A stretch of 32,892 nt of DNA, taken from contig JAHEZV010000008.1 in assembly GCA_023250885.1 (NCBI GenBank), positions 1 to 32,892 on the forward strand, given 5' to 3'. This DNA comes from Nitrososphaera sp. GTDB lineage: Archaea > Thermoproteota > Nitrososphaeria > Nitrososphaerales > Nitrososphaeraceae. The notes below the pieces were generated by a model. It was not told where the DNA came from. It searched no databases and saw only the letters and a program-made list of their open reading frames with translations. Positions 16,378 to 24,025 of the stretch are shown here, one piece after another; the first letter of the stretch is position 1; the number at the start of each line of letters is the position of its first letter. The position numbers and the translations under genes were made by a program.

Positions 16378-16928
16378 ATAACAATAAGATGGAGATCGCG
16401 ACACTTGCCAATGGGTGCTTCTGGTGCTCAGAAGCGATCTTCAGTAGACTCAAAGGTGTCAAATCTGTTCTGCCTGGCTATTCAGGAGGACAGGTGGAAA
16501 ACCCAACCTATGACCAGGTATGTGGAGGAAGAACAGGTCATGCAGAAGCTGCTCAAATAGAATTTGATCCAAAGGTTATATCTTTTGAGAAACTACTCGA
16601 TGTTTTCTGGCATACCCATGATCCGACTACTCTTAATAGACAAGGTAATGATATTGGTACACAGTATAGATCGGCAATCTTTTATCATGACGAAAAACAA
16701 AAGGAGATTGCAGAGAAATCAAAAAGGGAGATTGAAAACAAAGGCGTTTACAAAAGTCCTATTGTGACGGAAATTAGTCCTTTTAGGAATTTTTGTGTCG
16801 CAGAGGATTATCATAAAAATTACTATGAACAGCATCAAGACGCTCCTTATTGCAAGTTTGTCATTGACCCCAAAATCCACAAACTGCTCAAGCAGTACGG
16901 AAATGTCCTAAAAGACGAATATAGCTAG
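16374..16928 (+). CDS. msrA: Peptide-methionine (S)-S-oxide reductase MsrA
   Basis: A 184-residue MsrA that reduces the S-sulfoxide of methionine. The [10 protein letters not shown] motif carries the catalytic C15. Other landmarks are GYSGG, the [11 protein letters not shown] segment, [23 protein letters not shown] and the [12 protein letters not shown] end motif. The start is ATG 16374, overlapping the msrB stop by 4 bases; M6 is an alternative. It shares the A/T-rich composition of msrB. Together they cover both diastereomers, useful for an aerobic ammonia oxidiser exposed to oxidants. Confidence 0.95.
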   Translation: MNNNKMEIATLANGCFWCSEAIFSRLKGVKSVLPGYSGGQVENPTYDQVCGGRTGHAEAAQIEFDPKVISFEKLLDVFWHTHDPTTLNRQGNDIGTQYRSAIFYHDEKQKEIAEKSKREIENKGVYKSPIVTEISPFRNFCVAEDYHKNYYEQHQDAPYCKFVIDPKIHKLLKQYGNVLKDEYS

Positions 16929-17215
16929 TTGTCGCCAATGTTATATTGTTGCAGATAACTCCCAATAACAGTAGAAATATCTTTCCGTCCCATCAACGGA
17001 ACAAGTGCTTTGACTGCAAGCGAGAGAGTGCCAAGACAGGGCTCGCCGGCTCTATGATTGGATTCATCGTAAGTGGATGAACATTATTATGCAGAGAATC
17101 GACCACAAATGATCATTCGAATTGTAATTCCTGCACAATTGCACGCGTGCCCATGTTCCCGGCTACAAACGGCAAGCTGTGTGCGGGGCTGCTGTCACAA
17201 TGCGAATATTCTTGA
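16929..17215. other. Gene-poor 287-base stretch with a doubtful cysteine-rich frame
   Basis: No convincing gene. One plus-strand frame runs from TTG 16949 through NKCFDCKRESAK to TGA 17078-17080, and then stays open, with more cysteines, to TGA 17213-17215. Only one CxxC pair is convincing, so I regard it as possible zinc-ribbon debris or chance. Confidence 0.3.
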
Positions 17216-17494
17216 TTATCTTTTCCACTGGCCGGGCTTGCATATGTGGTAACCTTTCCCGATCCTCCCGTTGCATACGGGGCAAAGCTTGGGAGGGGCC
17301 ACCTTCTTCGGCATATCTTGCATGTTTCCTCTCATTGTCTCGTTATACGCCTTGTGAAGTGCATGCAGCTGCGCCTGCAGCCTGGGGATGTCACGCTTGG
17401 CCTTCTTGTTGTGCATCCTGAGCTGGACCTTGTGTATCTTGTGGCTCAGGTCCCTCAACCTCTTCTTCCTGATGTGGCGGTTACGATCTGCCAA
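17216..17494 (-). CDS. Small basic protein with C-terminal zinc-binding motif
   Basis: A 92-residue, very basic, largely helical protein (KKRLRDLSHKIHKVQLRMHN...), ending in a C71-x2-C74-x8-H83-x-C85 cluster (CPVCNGRIGKGYHIC) that looks like a small zinc knuckle. ATG 17494 follows a gap to the next gene. I do not recognise a named family; the basic helix and zinc site suggest nucleic-acid binding. It adds to the many small zinc proteins of this window. Confidence 0.7.
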   Translation of the reverse strand: MADRNRHIRKKRLRDLSHKIHKVQLRMHNKKAKRDIPRLQAQLHALHKAYNETMRGNMQDMPKKVAPPKLCPVCNGRIGKGYHICKPGQWKR

Positions 17495-17526
17495 TGCCGA
17501 CCGGCGCGCAATTTAGTAATAATAGC

Positions 17527-17877
17527 CTATGCTTGCATCGATAAAAAAGGAAAGGGTGTGTTTCCAAAATGGCCTTCGGTTGCGTCCGGGTCTAGAGATA
17601 TCGCAATCACATTCCCCTGCGATATGGTGATTTCTGTTTCGACATCATTTACCGGGCCTTCTTCCATGGTGACCGTGGACGTGCCTTTCACCGTGGTCAC
17701 GTCGCCCTCCGTCGAGCTGTCGCCATCCTGCGTAAGGTTGTAGATCTCTTGGCTGCGCTGCGCCGAGCAGTCGAGCATTTTCATGTAGAACCCTGAGTGG
17801 AAGTCGGTGATGTTGGTGCTGCCCTTTTCGTTTCTGGAATTCTTTAAAGTAGGAAGCATAGTGACTGCCGCCAACAT
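17527..17877 (-). CDS. Hypothetical protein, 116 aa
   Basis: A short protein with a weakly hydrophobic N-terminus (MLAAVTMLPTLKNS) and a threonine/acid-rich C-terminal half that looks beta-structured (DVTTVKGTSTVTMEEG, VETEITISQGNVIAISLDPD). No family recognised. ATG 17877 is supported by CTTAAATC about 25-30 bases upstream on the minus strand, overlapping the end of the alcohol dehydrogenase gene, suggesting a leaderless transcript of its own. Possibly exported; the signal is not clear. Confidence 0.55.
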   Translation of the reverse strand: MLAAVTMLPTLKNSRNEKGSTNITDFHSGFYMKMLDCSAQRSQEIYNLTQDGDSSTEGDVTTVKGTSTVTMEEGPVNDVETEITISQGNVIAISLDPDATEGHFGNTPFPFLSMQA

Positions 17878-17907
17878 TGCAGTGTATTATTTGTTCATCG
17901 TCTTGAT

Positions 17908-18945
17908 TTAAGGAACCAGCACTGCGCGGGCCTCTACCTTCGATTTTTTCAGCCTTGCCAATACCTCATTGGCCTCTGTCAGCTTGTGCATCTCAATTAC
18001 TACCTTCAGACCGGGATCGCTCGCCAGTTTTACGAGATCTGCCATGTCCTTCCTTGTGCCAATGACGCTTCCCTTCACTATCTTTTCTTCAAAGGTGGGG
18101 AAATTAGCAACATTACCAAGCACGCCCAGAACAACTGTCCCTCCTTTTTTGACAGACCTTATTGCTGTATCTATCACCTTGTCAGAGGGCGCAAAGACGA
18201 TCGCGCTGTCAAGCAGCCCTTCTTCCTTTTTCAGGTTCTTCAAGAACTGTTCCTGCGAATCTTGGTAGACGATGACGTTGTCTGCGCCAAGTTTTTTCGA
18301 CAGGTCAATGTGTTTTTTCGCCCTTGATGCTGCTATCACCCTTGCGCCTTGCATCTTGGCTATCTGTATCGCAAGGTGCCCGACGCCGCCGATGCCGAAA
18401 ATGCCGACTGTCCTGCCGGCCGCCGGCTCGCTTGCCTTGACTGCCTTGTATGCTGTTATGCCGGGGCAAAAGAGCGGAGCAGCATGCTCTGAATCAAGAT
18501 TGTCCGGGATTGGCGTCACAAAATCTTCAAGCGCAGAAATGTACTCGGCGTAGCCTCCCTGCACAGTCTCGCCAGTTATCTCGGCGCTCTCGCAGAGGTT
18601 CTCGCGGCCGGCCATACAGTATTCGCATTGCAGGCACGAGCTGAAAAGCGGCTGGATGCCAACTCTGTCGCCCACCCTGACCTTTTTCACGCCGCTGCCG
18701 ATCTGCTTGACGACGCCCACCACTTCATGGCCGGGAACTATAGGCAGGCTAGAAGGCGCGCCAAACTTTTCCCAGTCGCCTTCGATAATGTGCAGGTTTG
18801 ACCGGCAGACGCCGCACGCCTCTATCTCGAGCAACAGCCCGCTTTTGTTTTTTATCGCCGGCCTGTCGATCGACATCAACTTCAATGGGCGGCTCTCTAT
18901 CAAGGCAAGCTTAGACAAAACCATCGCATGCATTTTTTCTGCCAT
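17908..18945 (-). CDS. Zinc-dependent alcohol dehydrogenase (MDR family)
   Basis: A 345-residue medium-chain NAD(P)-dependent alcohol dehydrogenase. The catalytic zinc site uses C44 (EACGVCRSNLH) and H73 in the PGHEVVG motif. The structural zinc lobe has C104, C107, C110 and C118 (SCLQCEYCMAGRENLC). The Rossmann motif GIFGIGGVGHLA is in the middle. The length is typical for the AdhP/AdhA-type group. The substrate is not predictable. It is followed closely by the start region of a hypothetical gene and preceded by a NUDIX gene with a 6-base gap, so it may be the second gene of an operon. Confidence 0.9.
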   Translation of the reverse strand: MAEKMHAMVLSKLALIESRPLKLMSIDRPAIKNKSGLLLEIEACGVCRSNLHIIEGDWEKFGAPSSLPIVPGHEVVGVVKQIGSGVKKVRVGDRVGIQPLFSSCLQCEYCMAGRENLCESAEITGETVQGGYAEYISALEDFVTPIPDNLDSEHAAPLFCPGITAYKAVKASEPAAGRTVGIFGIGGVGHLAIQIAKMQGARVIAASRAKKHIDLSKKLGADNVIVYQDSQEQFLKNLKKEEGLLDSAIVFAPSDKVIDTAIRSVKKGGTVVLGVLGNVANFPTFEEKIVKGSVIGTRKDMADLVKLASDPGLKVVIEMHKLTEANEVLARLKKSKVEARAVLVP

Positions 18946-18951
18946 ATCCTG

Positions 18952-19518
18952 TCATCGCCTCCTGCCACTTATTTTCATTGTGCAGCAGAGCAGGTATGCG
19001 ATCAGGGTGCCGGCGTTCTCCACTTTTCCTTTTGCTATCAGCTCGCGCAATTGCTTTATCGTAACAGTTTCCATGCGGATCTGCTCGCCGCCGTCGTGCC
19101 TTGTTGCGTTAGCCCTTGCAAGCCCAGTAGCCCTGAATACGTGCACAGACTGCTTTGTCCGGCTCACGGCTGGGTGGTAGCTGTAAACGTATTCGACTTT
19201 CCTCGCCCTGTGCCCTGTCTCCTCCTCAAGCTCCCTCTTGGCAGTGTCGCGCGGGTCCTCTGCCTTGTCAACGTGGCCGGCAGGGAACTCTAGCAGCACC
19301 TTGCCGACAGGGTAGCGGAACTGCCTTATCATGAGAAGCCTTTGCCTGTCAATGAAAGGCACGACTATGACGACGTCTGAAGCGTGGTATTTTGTATAGG
19401 TGAGGACGTTGCCCTTTGGCGTCCTGACCCTGTCCTGATACAGCTCCATGTAGATGACCTTGCCGTCGCCGGCCTTGAAAATCTCCCTGCTTTCGAGGCA
19501 CTCCCAGATCTGCTTCAT
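18952..19518 (-). CDS. NUDIX hydrolase, ADP-ribose pyrophosphatase-like
   Basis: A 188-residue NUDIX enzyme. The Nudix box is GHVDKAEDPRDTAKRELEEE followed by TG, matching G-x5-E-x7-REUxEExG. QFRYPVGKVLLEFPAG before the box is typical of ADP-ribose/nucleoside-diphosphate sugar pyrophosphatases. ATG 19518 (MKQIWECLESREIF) is chosen over the ATG at 19644: a TATA-like CTTTATTATCC lies about 25-30 bases upstream, and the longer N-terminal extension is unlike the family and overlaps the divergent gene's promoter. It probably hydrolyses ADP-ribose to AMP and ribose-5-phosphate. Confidence 0.85.
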   Translation of the reverse strand: MKQIWECLESREIFKAGDGKVIYMELYQDRVRTPKGNVLTYTKYHASDVVIVVPFIDRQRLLMIRQFRYPVGKVLLEFPAGHVDKAEDPRDTAKRELEEETGHRARKVEYVYSYHPAVSRTKQSVHVFRATGLARANATRHDGGEQIRMETVTIKQLRELIAKGKVENAGTLIAYLLCCTMKISGRRR

Positions 19519-19658
19519 CGGCGTACGTACCGGAACCGCGGATAATAAAGGATAATCGTCAATAATCGCAAAAAAATTTGCATGTTCTAGTGCCAGAACA
19601 GGAATGGAACTAGCAGTTCGGAACGCAGGATTATCAGGGTGCACGCGTCAATGCATGC

Positions 19659-20000
19659 ATGAAACAGCTGATTGTAATGGCAATCGCAACCGGAATTCTG
19701 GCTGTAACGTCGGTGCAGCAGTCGTACGCGCAGCACGGAGACGGCGGAGCGGGAGTTACTCCCGAGATCCTGCAAAGGTGTGAGCAACTAAAGATACCAA
19801 GGACCCAATGCAACGAGTATACCGTCCTGCAGGCTCAAAGGTTCGAAATCGCAAAGACTGGCGAAGGGTCTGGCACTTCAATGCTTGCGACAGAAACCGG
19901 CCAGATGGTCGTCTTTATCGGGGTACTTGGCGCGATCTTTGGCAGCGTTGCAGGCGCGTTTTACGTGATGGGCAGGAAGGCAAAACAGGTCCCTGCCTGA
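19659..20000 (+). CDS. Small exported, membrane-anchored protein
   Basis: A 113-residue protein with a clear signal peptide (MKQLIVMAIATGILAVTSVQQSYA, probable cleavage near residue 24), a short extracellular part with two cysteines (C41 and C51, CEQLKIPRTQC) and a C-terminal transmembrane helix (about 82-105) followed by RKAKQ. The layout means a small domain is tethered outside the cell. No family recognised. It is divergent from the NUDIX gene and ends at a T-rich tract. Confidence 0.7.
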   Translation: MKQLIVMAIATGILAVTSVQQSYAQHGDGGAGVTPEILQRCEQLKIPRTQCNEYTVLQAQRFEIAKTGEGSGTSMLATETGQMVVFIGVLGAIFGSVAGAFYVMGRKAKQVPA

Positions 20001-20017
20001 CTCTTTTTATTTTTTGG
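20001..20017 (+). terminator. T-rich archaeal terminator
   Basis: CTCTTTTTATTTTTTGG directly follows the stop of the exported protein gene. Runs of T on the non-template strand are the usual archaeal termination signal. Confidence 0.5.
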
Positions 20018-20024
20018 TGTTGTT

Positions 20025-20194
20025 ATGGCGTACTGCAACGGGGTCTACGCCCGCTACAGGTCAAGCACGCTGGAAGAGTCTAGTGTGCGCTACGCATTTA
20101 GCGACAAGTGGTGATGCTACTGTAGCGTCTTTATCAAGTGGAACGGGAGAGACTGTCCATGCTGCGGACGCGGCTGAGGATAAGGCCGGTGTGA
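20025..20194 (+). pseudogene. Broken small zinc ribbon with TGA at the first CxxC cysteine
   Basis: From ATG 20025 the frame encodes MAYCNGVYARYRSSTLEE and reaches DKW, then TGA at 20112-20114, then CYCSVFIKWNGRDCPCCGRG and TGA 20175. The part CxVFIKWNGxxCPCCGxRLR resembles a small thaumarchaeal zinc ribbon family. The TGA sits exactly where the first cysteine of a CxxC pair is expected, one base from TGC or TGT. The end then needs a -1 frame change to give RRLRIRPV and TGA 20192-20194. Two lesions make a pseudogene most likely; a selenocysteine reading is not supported because the lineage is not known to encode Sec machinery. Confidence 0.55.
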
Positions 20195-20297
20195 AAAAGC
20201 ACTGTTGTCTATTGAACAGCCTTGCGATCCGTACAGGGCATCATTCTACATGATCATCTTTGCTATCCATTAAATAGTAAATTAGTCGTAGTATTGT

Positions 20298-20735
20298 ATG
20301 GGCCGGCCCACAGGGGTCACGATAATCGCAGTCCTGATGGCCATAGCCGGCGTTGTGATGATCGTAGCAGGCATCAGCACAATTGCCTTTCCGCCTTTTA
20401 TCCCGACAACAATCCAAAGCCAGAACCTCCCAGCCGGCATGTTTACAATGATGCTGGGCGGGATCGCCGCTGGGTCAGGCACGTTCATGCTTGCGCTTGG
20501 AATCGCCGGCCTTGTAATATCGTACGGCCACTTCAAGGGAAAAGGGTGGGCTTGGACTGCGGCAGTGGTGCTGTCCATCATCGGGATAGTCATGTCAGTG
20601 GTCGCGATAGTGACCGGCAATTTTGGCAGCGTGATCATCGACGGGTTCATACTGTACTACCTTTACAGGCGACACCTCAAGGCGTACTTTGGCAAGGCCA
20701 TGTCTGCCCCCGCGGCAGACGCGGCAGCGGCCTAA
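20298..20735 (+). CDS. Four-helix integral membrane protein
   Basis: A 145-residue hydrophobic protein starting MGRPTGVTIIAVLMAIAGVV. Hydrophobic segments fall at about 6-30, 45-75, 83-105 and 108-124, with a loop YGHFKGKGWAW before the third. The end is alanine rich. Proteins beginning RPTGVTIIAVL are widespread in Thaumarchaeota as uncharacterised membrane proteins. Function unknown. It is followed 36 bases later by asnS on the same strand. Confidence 0.75.
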   Translation: MGRPTGVTIIAVLMAIAGVVMIVAGISTIAFPPFIPTTIQSQNLPAGMFTMMLGGIAAGSGTFMLALGIAGLVISYGHFKGKGWAWTAAVVLSIIGIVMSVVAIVTGNFGSVIIDGFILYYLYRRHLKAYFGKAMSAPAADAAAA

Positions 20736-20771
20736 CACTTAAGAATTAGTCAAGAAACCTAAATTCTGAAA

Positions 20772-22079
20772 ATGCCTCTTCGTGCAAGCCAGATCAAGTC
20801 CCCGGAATATGTCGGCAGGGAAGTCACGATCAGGGGCTGGGTCTACAGGCTGCGCAAGCAAAAGGAAAACGCGTTCGTGATTGTGCGGGACGACAGGGGT
20901 GGCGTGGTACAATGCATATTTTCAGCCGACAAGGTGGCCGGCCTTACGATAGAATCGTCGATCGAAGTCACGGGCGTCGTAATCCAAGACGCAAGGGCGC
21001 CTGAGGGAGGCTACGAGATAAAGGGCAAGAGCATCAAGGTATACAACATTGCAGGGATTGACTACCCTATAGGCGAGTACCAGAGCGACGAACTGCTGCT
21101 CGACAAGCGGCATCTGGCGCTTCGCACTCGCAAAATGGTCGCGATGGCAAAGATACGTGCCACCGTGCTTGACCTTAGCCGGCGGTGGTTCGTGGAGAAC
21201 GGCTGGATGGAGGTGACTGCGCCCACGATAGTAAAGGGGGCAGTCGAAGGAGGATCGACATTGTTCAAGCTGAAATATTTCGACGAGGAGGCGTATCTGT
21301 CGCAGAGCGCGCAGCTGTATTTAGAGGCCATGATATTTGCGCTTGGACCCGTCTGGAGCCTCACGCCCTCGTTCAGAGCGGAAAAGTCGCGCACCGTCCG
21401 CCACTTGGCGGAATTTTCGCACCTGGAGGCCGAGGCACCCTGGGTCATGCTTGAGGACATCTTGCTAGTGCAAGAGCAGCTTGTGTCCCATGTAATCCAG
21501 AGCGCGATTAAAGAGCGAGCCGAAGAGCTGGCGTACCTGAAGCGCGACACGGCAGACCTGAAAAAGGTCGAGCCGCCTTTTGAGCGGCTGCCATATGACA
21601 AGGCGATTGAGATGCTAAGGTCAAAAGGGTTTGCGATCACCGAAGAAGATGGCAGCAAGCGCGAAATCCGGGTAGGCGATGACCTCAACATCGACTCAGA
21701 GCGCGAACTGACAAAGGACGCAAGCAAGCCGATATTTGTCATAGGCTACCCGATTGCAGTCAAGCCCTTTTACGTCAAGGAAGACCCGGATCATAGGGGT
21801 GTGGGTCAGGCGGCAGACATGCTCGCCCCGGCGGGCTTTGGCGAAATAACAAGTGGAGGATTAAGGGAAGACGACATTGTCTCAATGACCGAGCGGATCA
21901 AAAAGGAAGGGCTCGACCCTGCAGCCTACGACTGGTACCTTGATCTGCGAAAATATGGGTCGGTGCCGCACGGCGGCTTTGGGCTTGGCATCGAGCGCCT
22001 TATGCGTTGGATAACAAACGCGGACGACATCAAGGACACGGTGCTCTTCCCGCGCACGATGTCGCGCGTTACGCCTTAG
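20772..22079 (+). CDS. asnS: Asparaginyl-tRNA synthetase (class II)
   Basis: A 435-residue class IIb synthetase: N-terminal OB-fold anticodon-binding domain (TIRGWVYRLRKQKENAFVIV, about 18-37), then the catalytic domain with motif 1 (about 130-155), motif 2 FRAEKSRTVRHLAEFSHLE and motif 3 GFGLGIERLMRW near the C-terminus. The EGGSTLFKLKYF and AYLSQSAQLYLEAM stretches favour AsnRS over archaeal AspRS, whose related motif differs. It attaches asparagine to tRNA-Asn. If confirmed, Asn-tRNA is formed directly here. The length is normal. Confidence 0.85.
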   Translation: MPLRASQIKSPEYVGREVTIRGWVYRLRKQKENAFVIVRDDRGGVVQCIFSADKVAGLTIESSIEVTGVVIQDARAPEGGYEIKGKSIKVYNIAGIDYPIGEYQSDELLLDKRHLALRTRKMVAMAKIRATVLDLSRRWFVENGWMEVTAPTIVKGAVEGGSTLFKLKYFDEEAYLSQSAQLYLEAMIFALGPVWSLTPSFRAEKSRTVRHLAEFSHLEAEAPWVMLEDILLVQEQLVSHVIQSAIKERAEELAYLKRDTADLKKVEPPFERLPYDKAIEMLRSKGFAITEEDGSKREIRVGDDLNIDSERELTKDASKPIFVIGYPIAVKPFYVKEDPDHRGVGQAADMLAPAGFGEITSGGLREDDIVSMTERIKKEGLDPAAYDWYLDLRKYGSVPHGGFGLGIERLMRWITNADDIKDTVLFPRTMSRVTP

Positions 22080-22089
22080 CTGCGAATTC

Positions 22090-22275
22090 TTATGCAACGC
22101 CAGTTGGAGGAAGTTTTTGCTTGTGCTCAAGGAAATTGTGGCTTGCCAGTTCGACGGCAGTCCGGAATTGCCTCTGGCAAATTTTGCATTTAAAGGAAGA
22201 CGCCTTTTCTTCTTCCTGTATGCACGGGTCACATATGAGACAGAGGCGAAATCAAGCTAAATCTGTACCTGTCAT
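22090..22275 (-). pseudogene. C2H2 zinc-finger gene with in-frame TGA at codon 8
   Basis: The minus frame from ATG 22275 reads MTGTDLA, TGA (22254-22252), then FRLCLICDPCIQEEEKASSF and a classical finger C-x2-C-x12-H-x4-H (KCKICQRQFRT...ASHNFLEHK), ending at TAA 22092-22090. No ATG, GTG or TTG occurs in frame between the TGA and the finger, so the coding part has no usual start after the stop. A single point mutation (for example from TGG or CGA) would restore a 61-residue protein. It could alternatively be expressed from an unusual start such as ATA. It is convergent with asnS. Confidence 0.5.
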
Positions 22276-22431
22276 GCAATTGTGACCGCGGTGTCAGTAA
22301 TTTTGGGATAGGCTCTAAGCCAAAAGGAAGCAAGACCACTAGGCAGGTAACATAATGTAACGCATTGGCAAAGTTGTATTATTGCAATTACAAACAATAT
22401 TCATGCAAATGACGGCCAACGCTACGCATGT

Positions 22432-22971
22432 CTAGTCTGGTGCTTTTTTCTTCTTCTTGCTTGACTTTTTCTTTGCAGCGGTTGAAGACTTTCTTTTTGC
22501 CCTTGGCTTCTTTGCCTTTTCTACTACAACTACGGACACTCCAAGCGTGACGCCGGGGCCTGTTTCTTCGATGGGAATTTCGATTGCCGGAGATGCTGCC
22601 TCTTCCACAGGCACGTGTACATCGATTGCCGGCGCCGCCACCGCTATAGGATTGACTTTAATCAAATGGATCTCGATGCACGACATGCGCTTGATCTCGC
22701 CTGTCGCAATCCTGAGCTCGTCAGTGCCTACCGTTATCGACTGGGTCGCTATGTTGGCCACGTCGCGCTTTATAATCTCTGCGACATCGACTGCAGTCAC
22801 TATGCTGAGGCTTCCGGTTGCCTTGATTGTTAGCTCGCCGGTGTTGTTTATCCTGTATAATGCCGGCGAAACATAGTCAAGCATGCGCTTCTTGCCAATG
22901 AGAAGAACTGAAGGGGAAACCTGCGGCCTTGATTTTGGTGAGGTTTTTTGCTGTACAACAGCTGTCATCAT
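22432..22971 (-). CDS. Alba-domain chromatin protein with lysine-rich tail
   Basis: A 179-residue protein. Residues about 20-106 match the Alba fold: SVLLIGKKRMLDYVSPALYR, then LTIKATGSLSIVTAVDVAEI and IKRDVANI. Alba proteins bind DNA and RNA as dimers. After a proline/valine-rich linker (about 107-150) the protein ends in a lysine/serine/alanine tail (KKPRAKRKSSTAAKKKSSKK, then KKKAPD) like a linker-histone tail. Ordinary Alba proteins are about 90-100 residues, so the extension is unusual. The start is ATG 22971, with M2 as an alternative. It stands alone between the broken zinc-finger gene and metH. Confidence 0.8.
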   Translation of the reverse strand: MMTAVVQQKTSPKSRPQVSPSVLLIGKKRMLDYVSPALYRINNTGELTIKATGSLSIVTAVDVAEIIKRDVANIATQSITVGTDELRIATGEIKRMSCIEIHLIKVNPIAVAAPAIDVHVPVEEAASPAIEIPIEETGPGVTLGVSVVVVEKAKKPRAKRKSSTAAKKKSSKKKKKAPD

Positions 22972-23080
22972 GTTGCCTCGTAACTTCCAGTTTCCAGTTT
23001 AGATACTGTGCGTCAAGGGATGTTGTCCATCGTGTCAATTTACAAAGGTTTTAAACTCCATTGGTAGACATCTACCATTA

Positions 23081-24025
23081 TTGCCAGAGTCGTTTCTCGA
23101 GGCTGCGAAAAAGCGGGTTTTGCTTTTCGACGGCGCGATGGGAACCGAGATCCAGCGCCTCAATCCCAAGCCTGAGGATTTCCCCGACGGCAAGGACGGC
23201 TTTAACGACGGCCTGATTCTCTCAAGGCCAGAGTGGATAAAGCAGATCCACCGGAGTTATCTCGAGGCTGGTGCTGACTGCGTCGAGACCAACACATTTG
23301 GATCAAACAAGTTCAAGCTCGACGAATACGGCTATGGCGACAAAACAGTCAAGTTCAACAAAAAGGCGGCCGAGCTTGCGAGGCAAGTATGCAACGAATT
23401 CAAGGACAGGCCGCGCTACGTCATTGGTTCTATGGGACCGACAGGATACCTGCCAAGCTCTAACGACCCAGACCTGGGGCAAAAGCCGCTTGACGAGATA
23501 CGCGAAGCGTTCATGCTGCAGGCTGAGGGCCTCATCCTCGGAGGAGCCGACGCGCTCCTAATAGAGACAAGCCAGGACATACTCGAGGTCAAGCTGGCAA
23601 TAGAGGCCTGCCACATGGTGATGGAAAAGGTTGGCAAAAAGGTGCCGATAATTGCAAACGTTACGCTGGATCAATATGGCAAGATGCTGCTGGGCACGAG
23701 CATCCAGGCCGCCTACACCACTGTGAGCGACATGAAGATCGACGCGTTCGGGCTCAACTGCTCAACCGGGCCGGCCGAAATGGTGCCAAGCGTGAGGTGG
23801 CTGAGCGAGCAGGGTCTGCCGATACTGGTAATGCCAAACGCCGGCATGCCCCACAACGAGGGCGGGCGCGCAGTCTACAAGATGGGCCCAAAAGAGATAT
23901 CGGGCGCGCTGGCAGAATTTGTCGACAAGTACGAGCATGTAAGAATGATCGGGGGATGTTGCGGCACAAACCCGCAGCACACCGCAGAGCTGAGAAAGGC
24001 CCTTGATAGCTCTAGTACCAGGTAG
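23081..24025 (+). CDS. metH: Methionine synthase homocysteine-binding module (split MetH, N-terminal part)
   Basis: A 314-residue homocysteine S-methyltransferase domain: LFDGAMGTEIQRLNPKPEDF near the start, YLEAGADCVETNTFGSN, then zinc ligands C227 (GLNCSTGP) and C293/C294 (MIGGCCGTNPQHT). In bacterial MetH this is the N-terminal module of one long chain; here it is a separate protein. The start is TTG 23081, about 25 bases after TTTTAAAC (23049-23056), consistent with a leaderless transcript. It should activate homocysteine for methylation by the cobalamin-bearing protein at 24414-26924. The stop overlaps an opposite-strand gene by 14 bases. Confidence 0.9.
   Translation: MPESFLEAAKKRVLLFDGAMGTEIQRLNPKPEDFPDGKDGFNDGLILSRPEWIKQIHRSYLEAGADCVETNTFGSNKFKLDEYGYGDKTVKFNKKAAELARQVCNEFKDRPRYVIGSMGPTGYLPSSNDPDLGQKPLDEIREAFMLQAEGLILGGADALLIETSQDILEVKLAIEACHMVMEKVGKKVPIIANVTLDQYGKMLLGTSIQAAYTTVSDMKIDAFGLNCSTGPAEMVPSVRWLSEQGLPILVMPNAGMPHNEGGRAVYKMGPKEISGALAEFVDKYEHVRMIGGCCGTNPQHTAELRKALDSSSTR

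Noticed and set aside
17246-17743. Plus-strand frame of 165 codons over two small minus-strand genes
   Set aside because: No domain, and the minus strand holds a clear zinc-binding protein with normal composition.
19519-19644. N-terminal extension of the ADP-ribose-type NUDIX protein from ATG 19644
   Set aside because: Overlaps its own likely TATA box and the divergent gene's promoter region; family start is at 19518.
20222-20749. Plus-strand frame of 175 codons over the four-helix protein
   Set aside because: Out of frame with the hydrophobic protein and rich in Arg/His/Asp from frame-shifted codons; a shadow.
6845-22254. Genome-wide reassignment of UGA to an amino acid
   Set aside because: Well-supported genes such as rtcB, msrB and the 52-residue finger protein end in TGA at the expected place, so UGA is a stop here.
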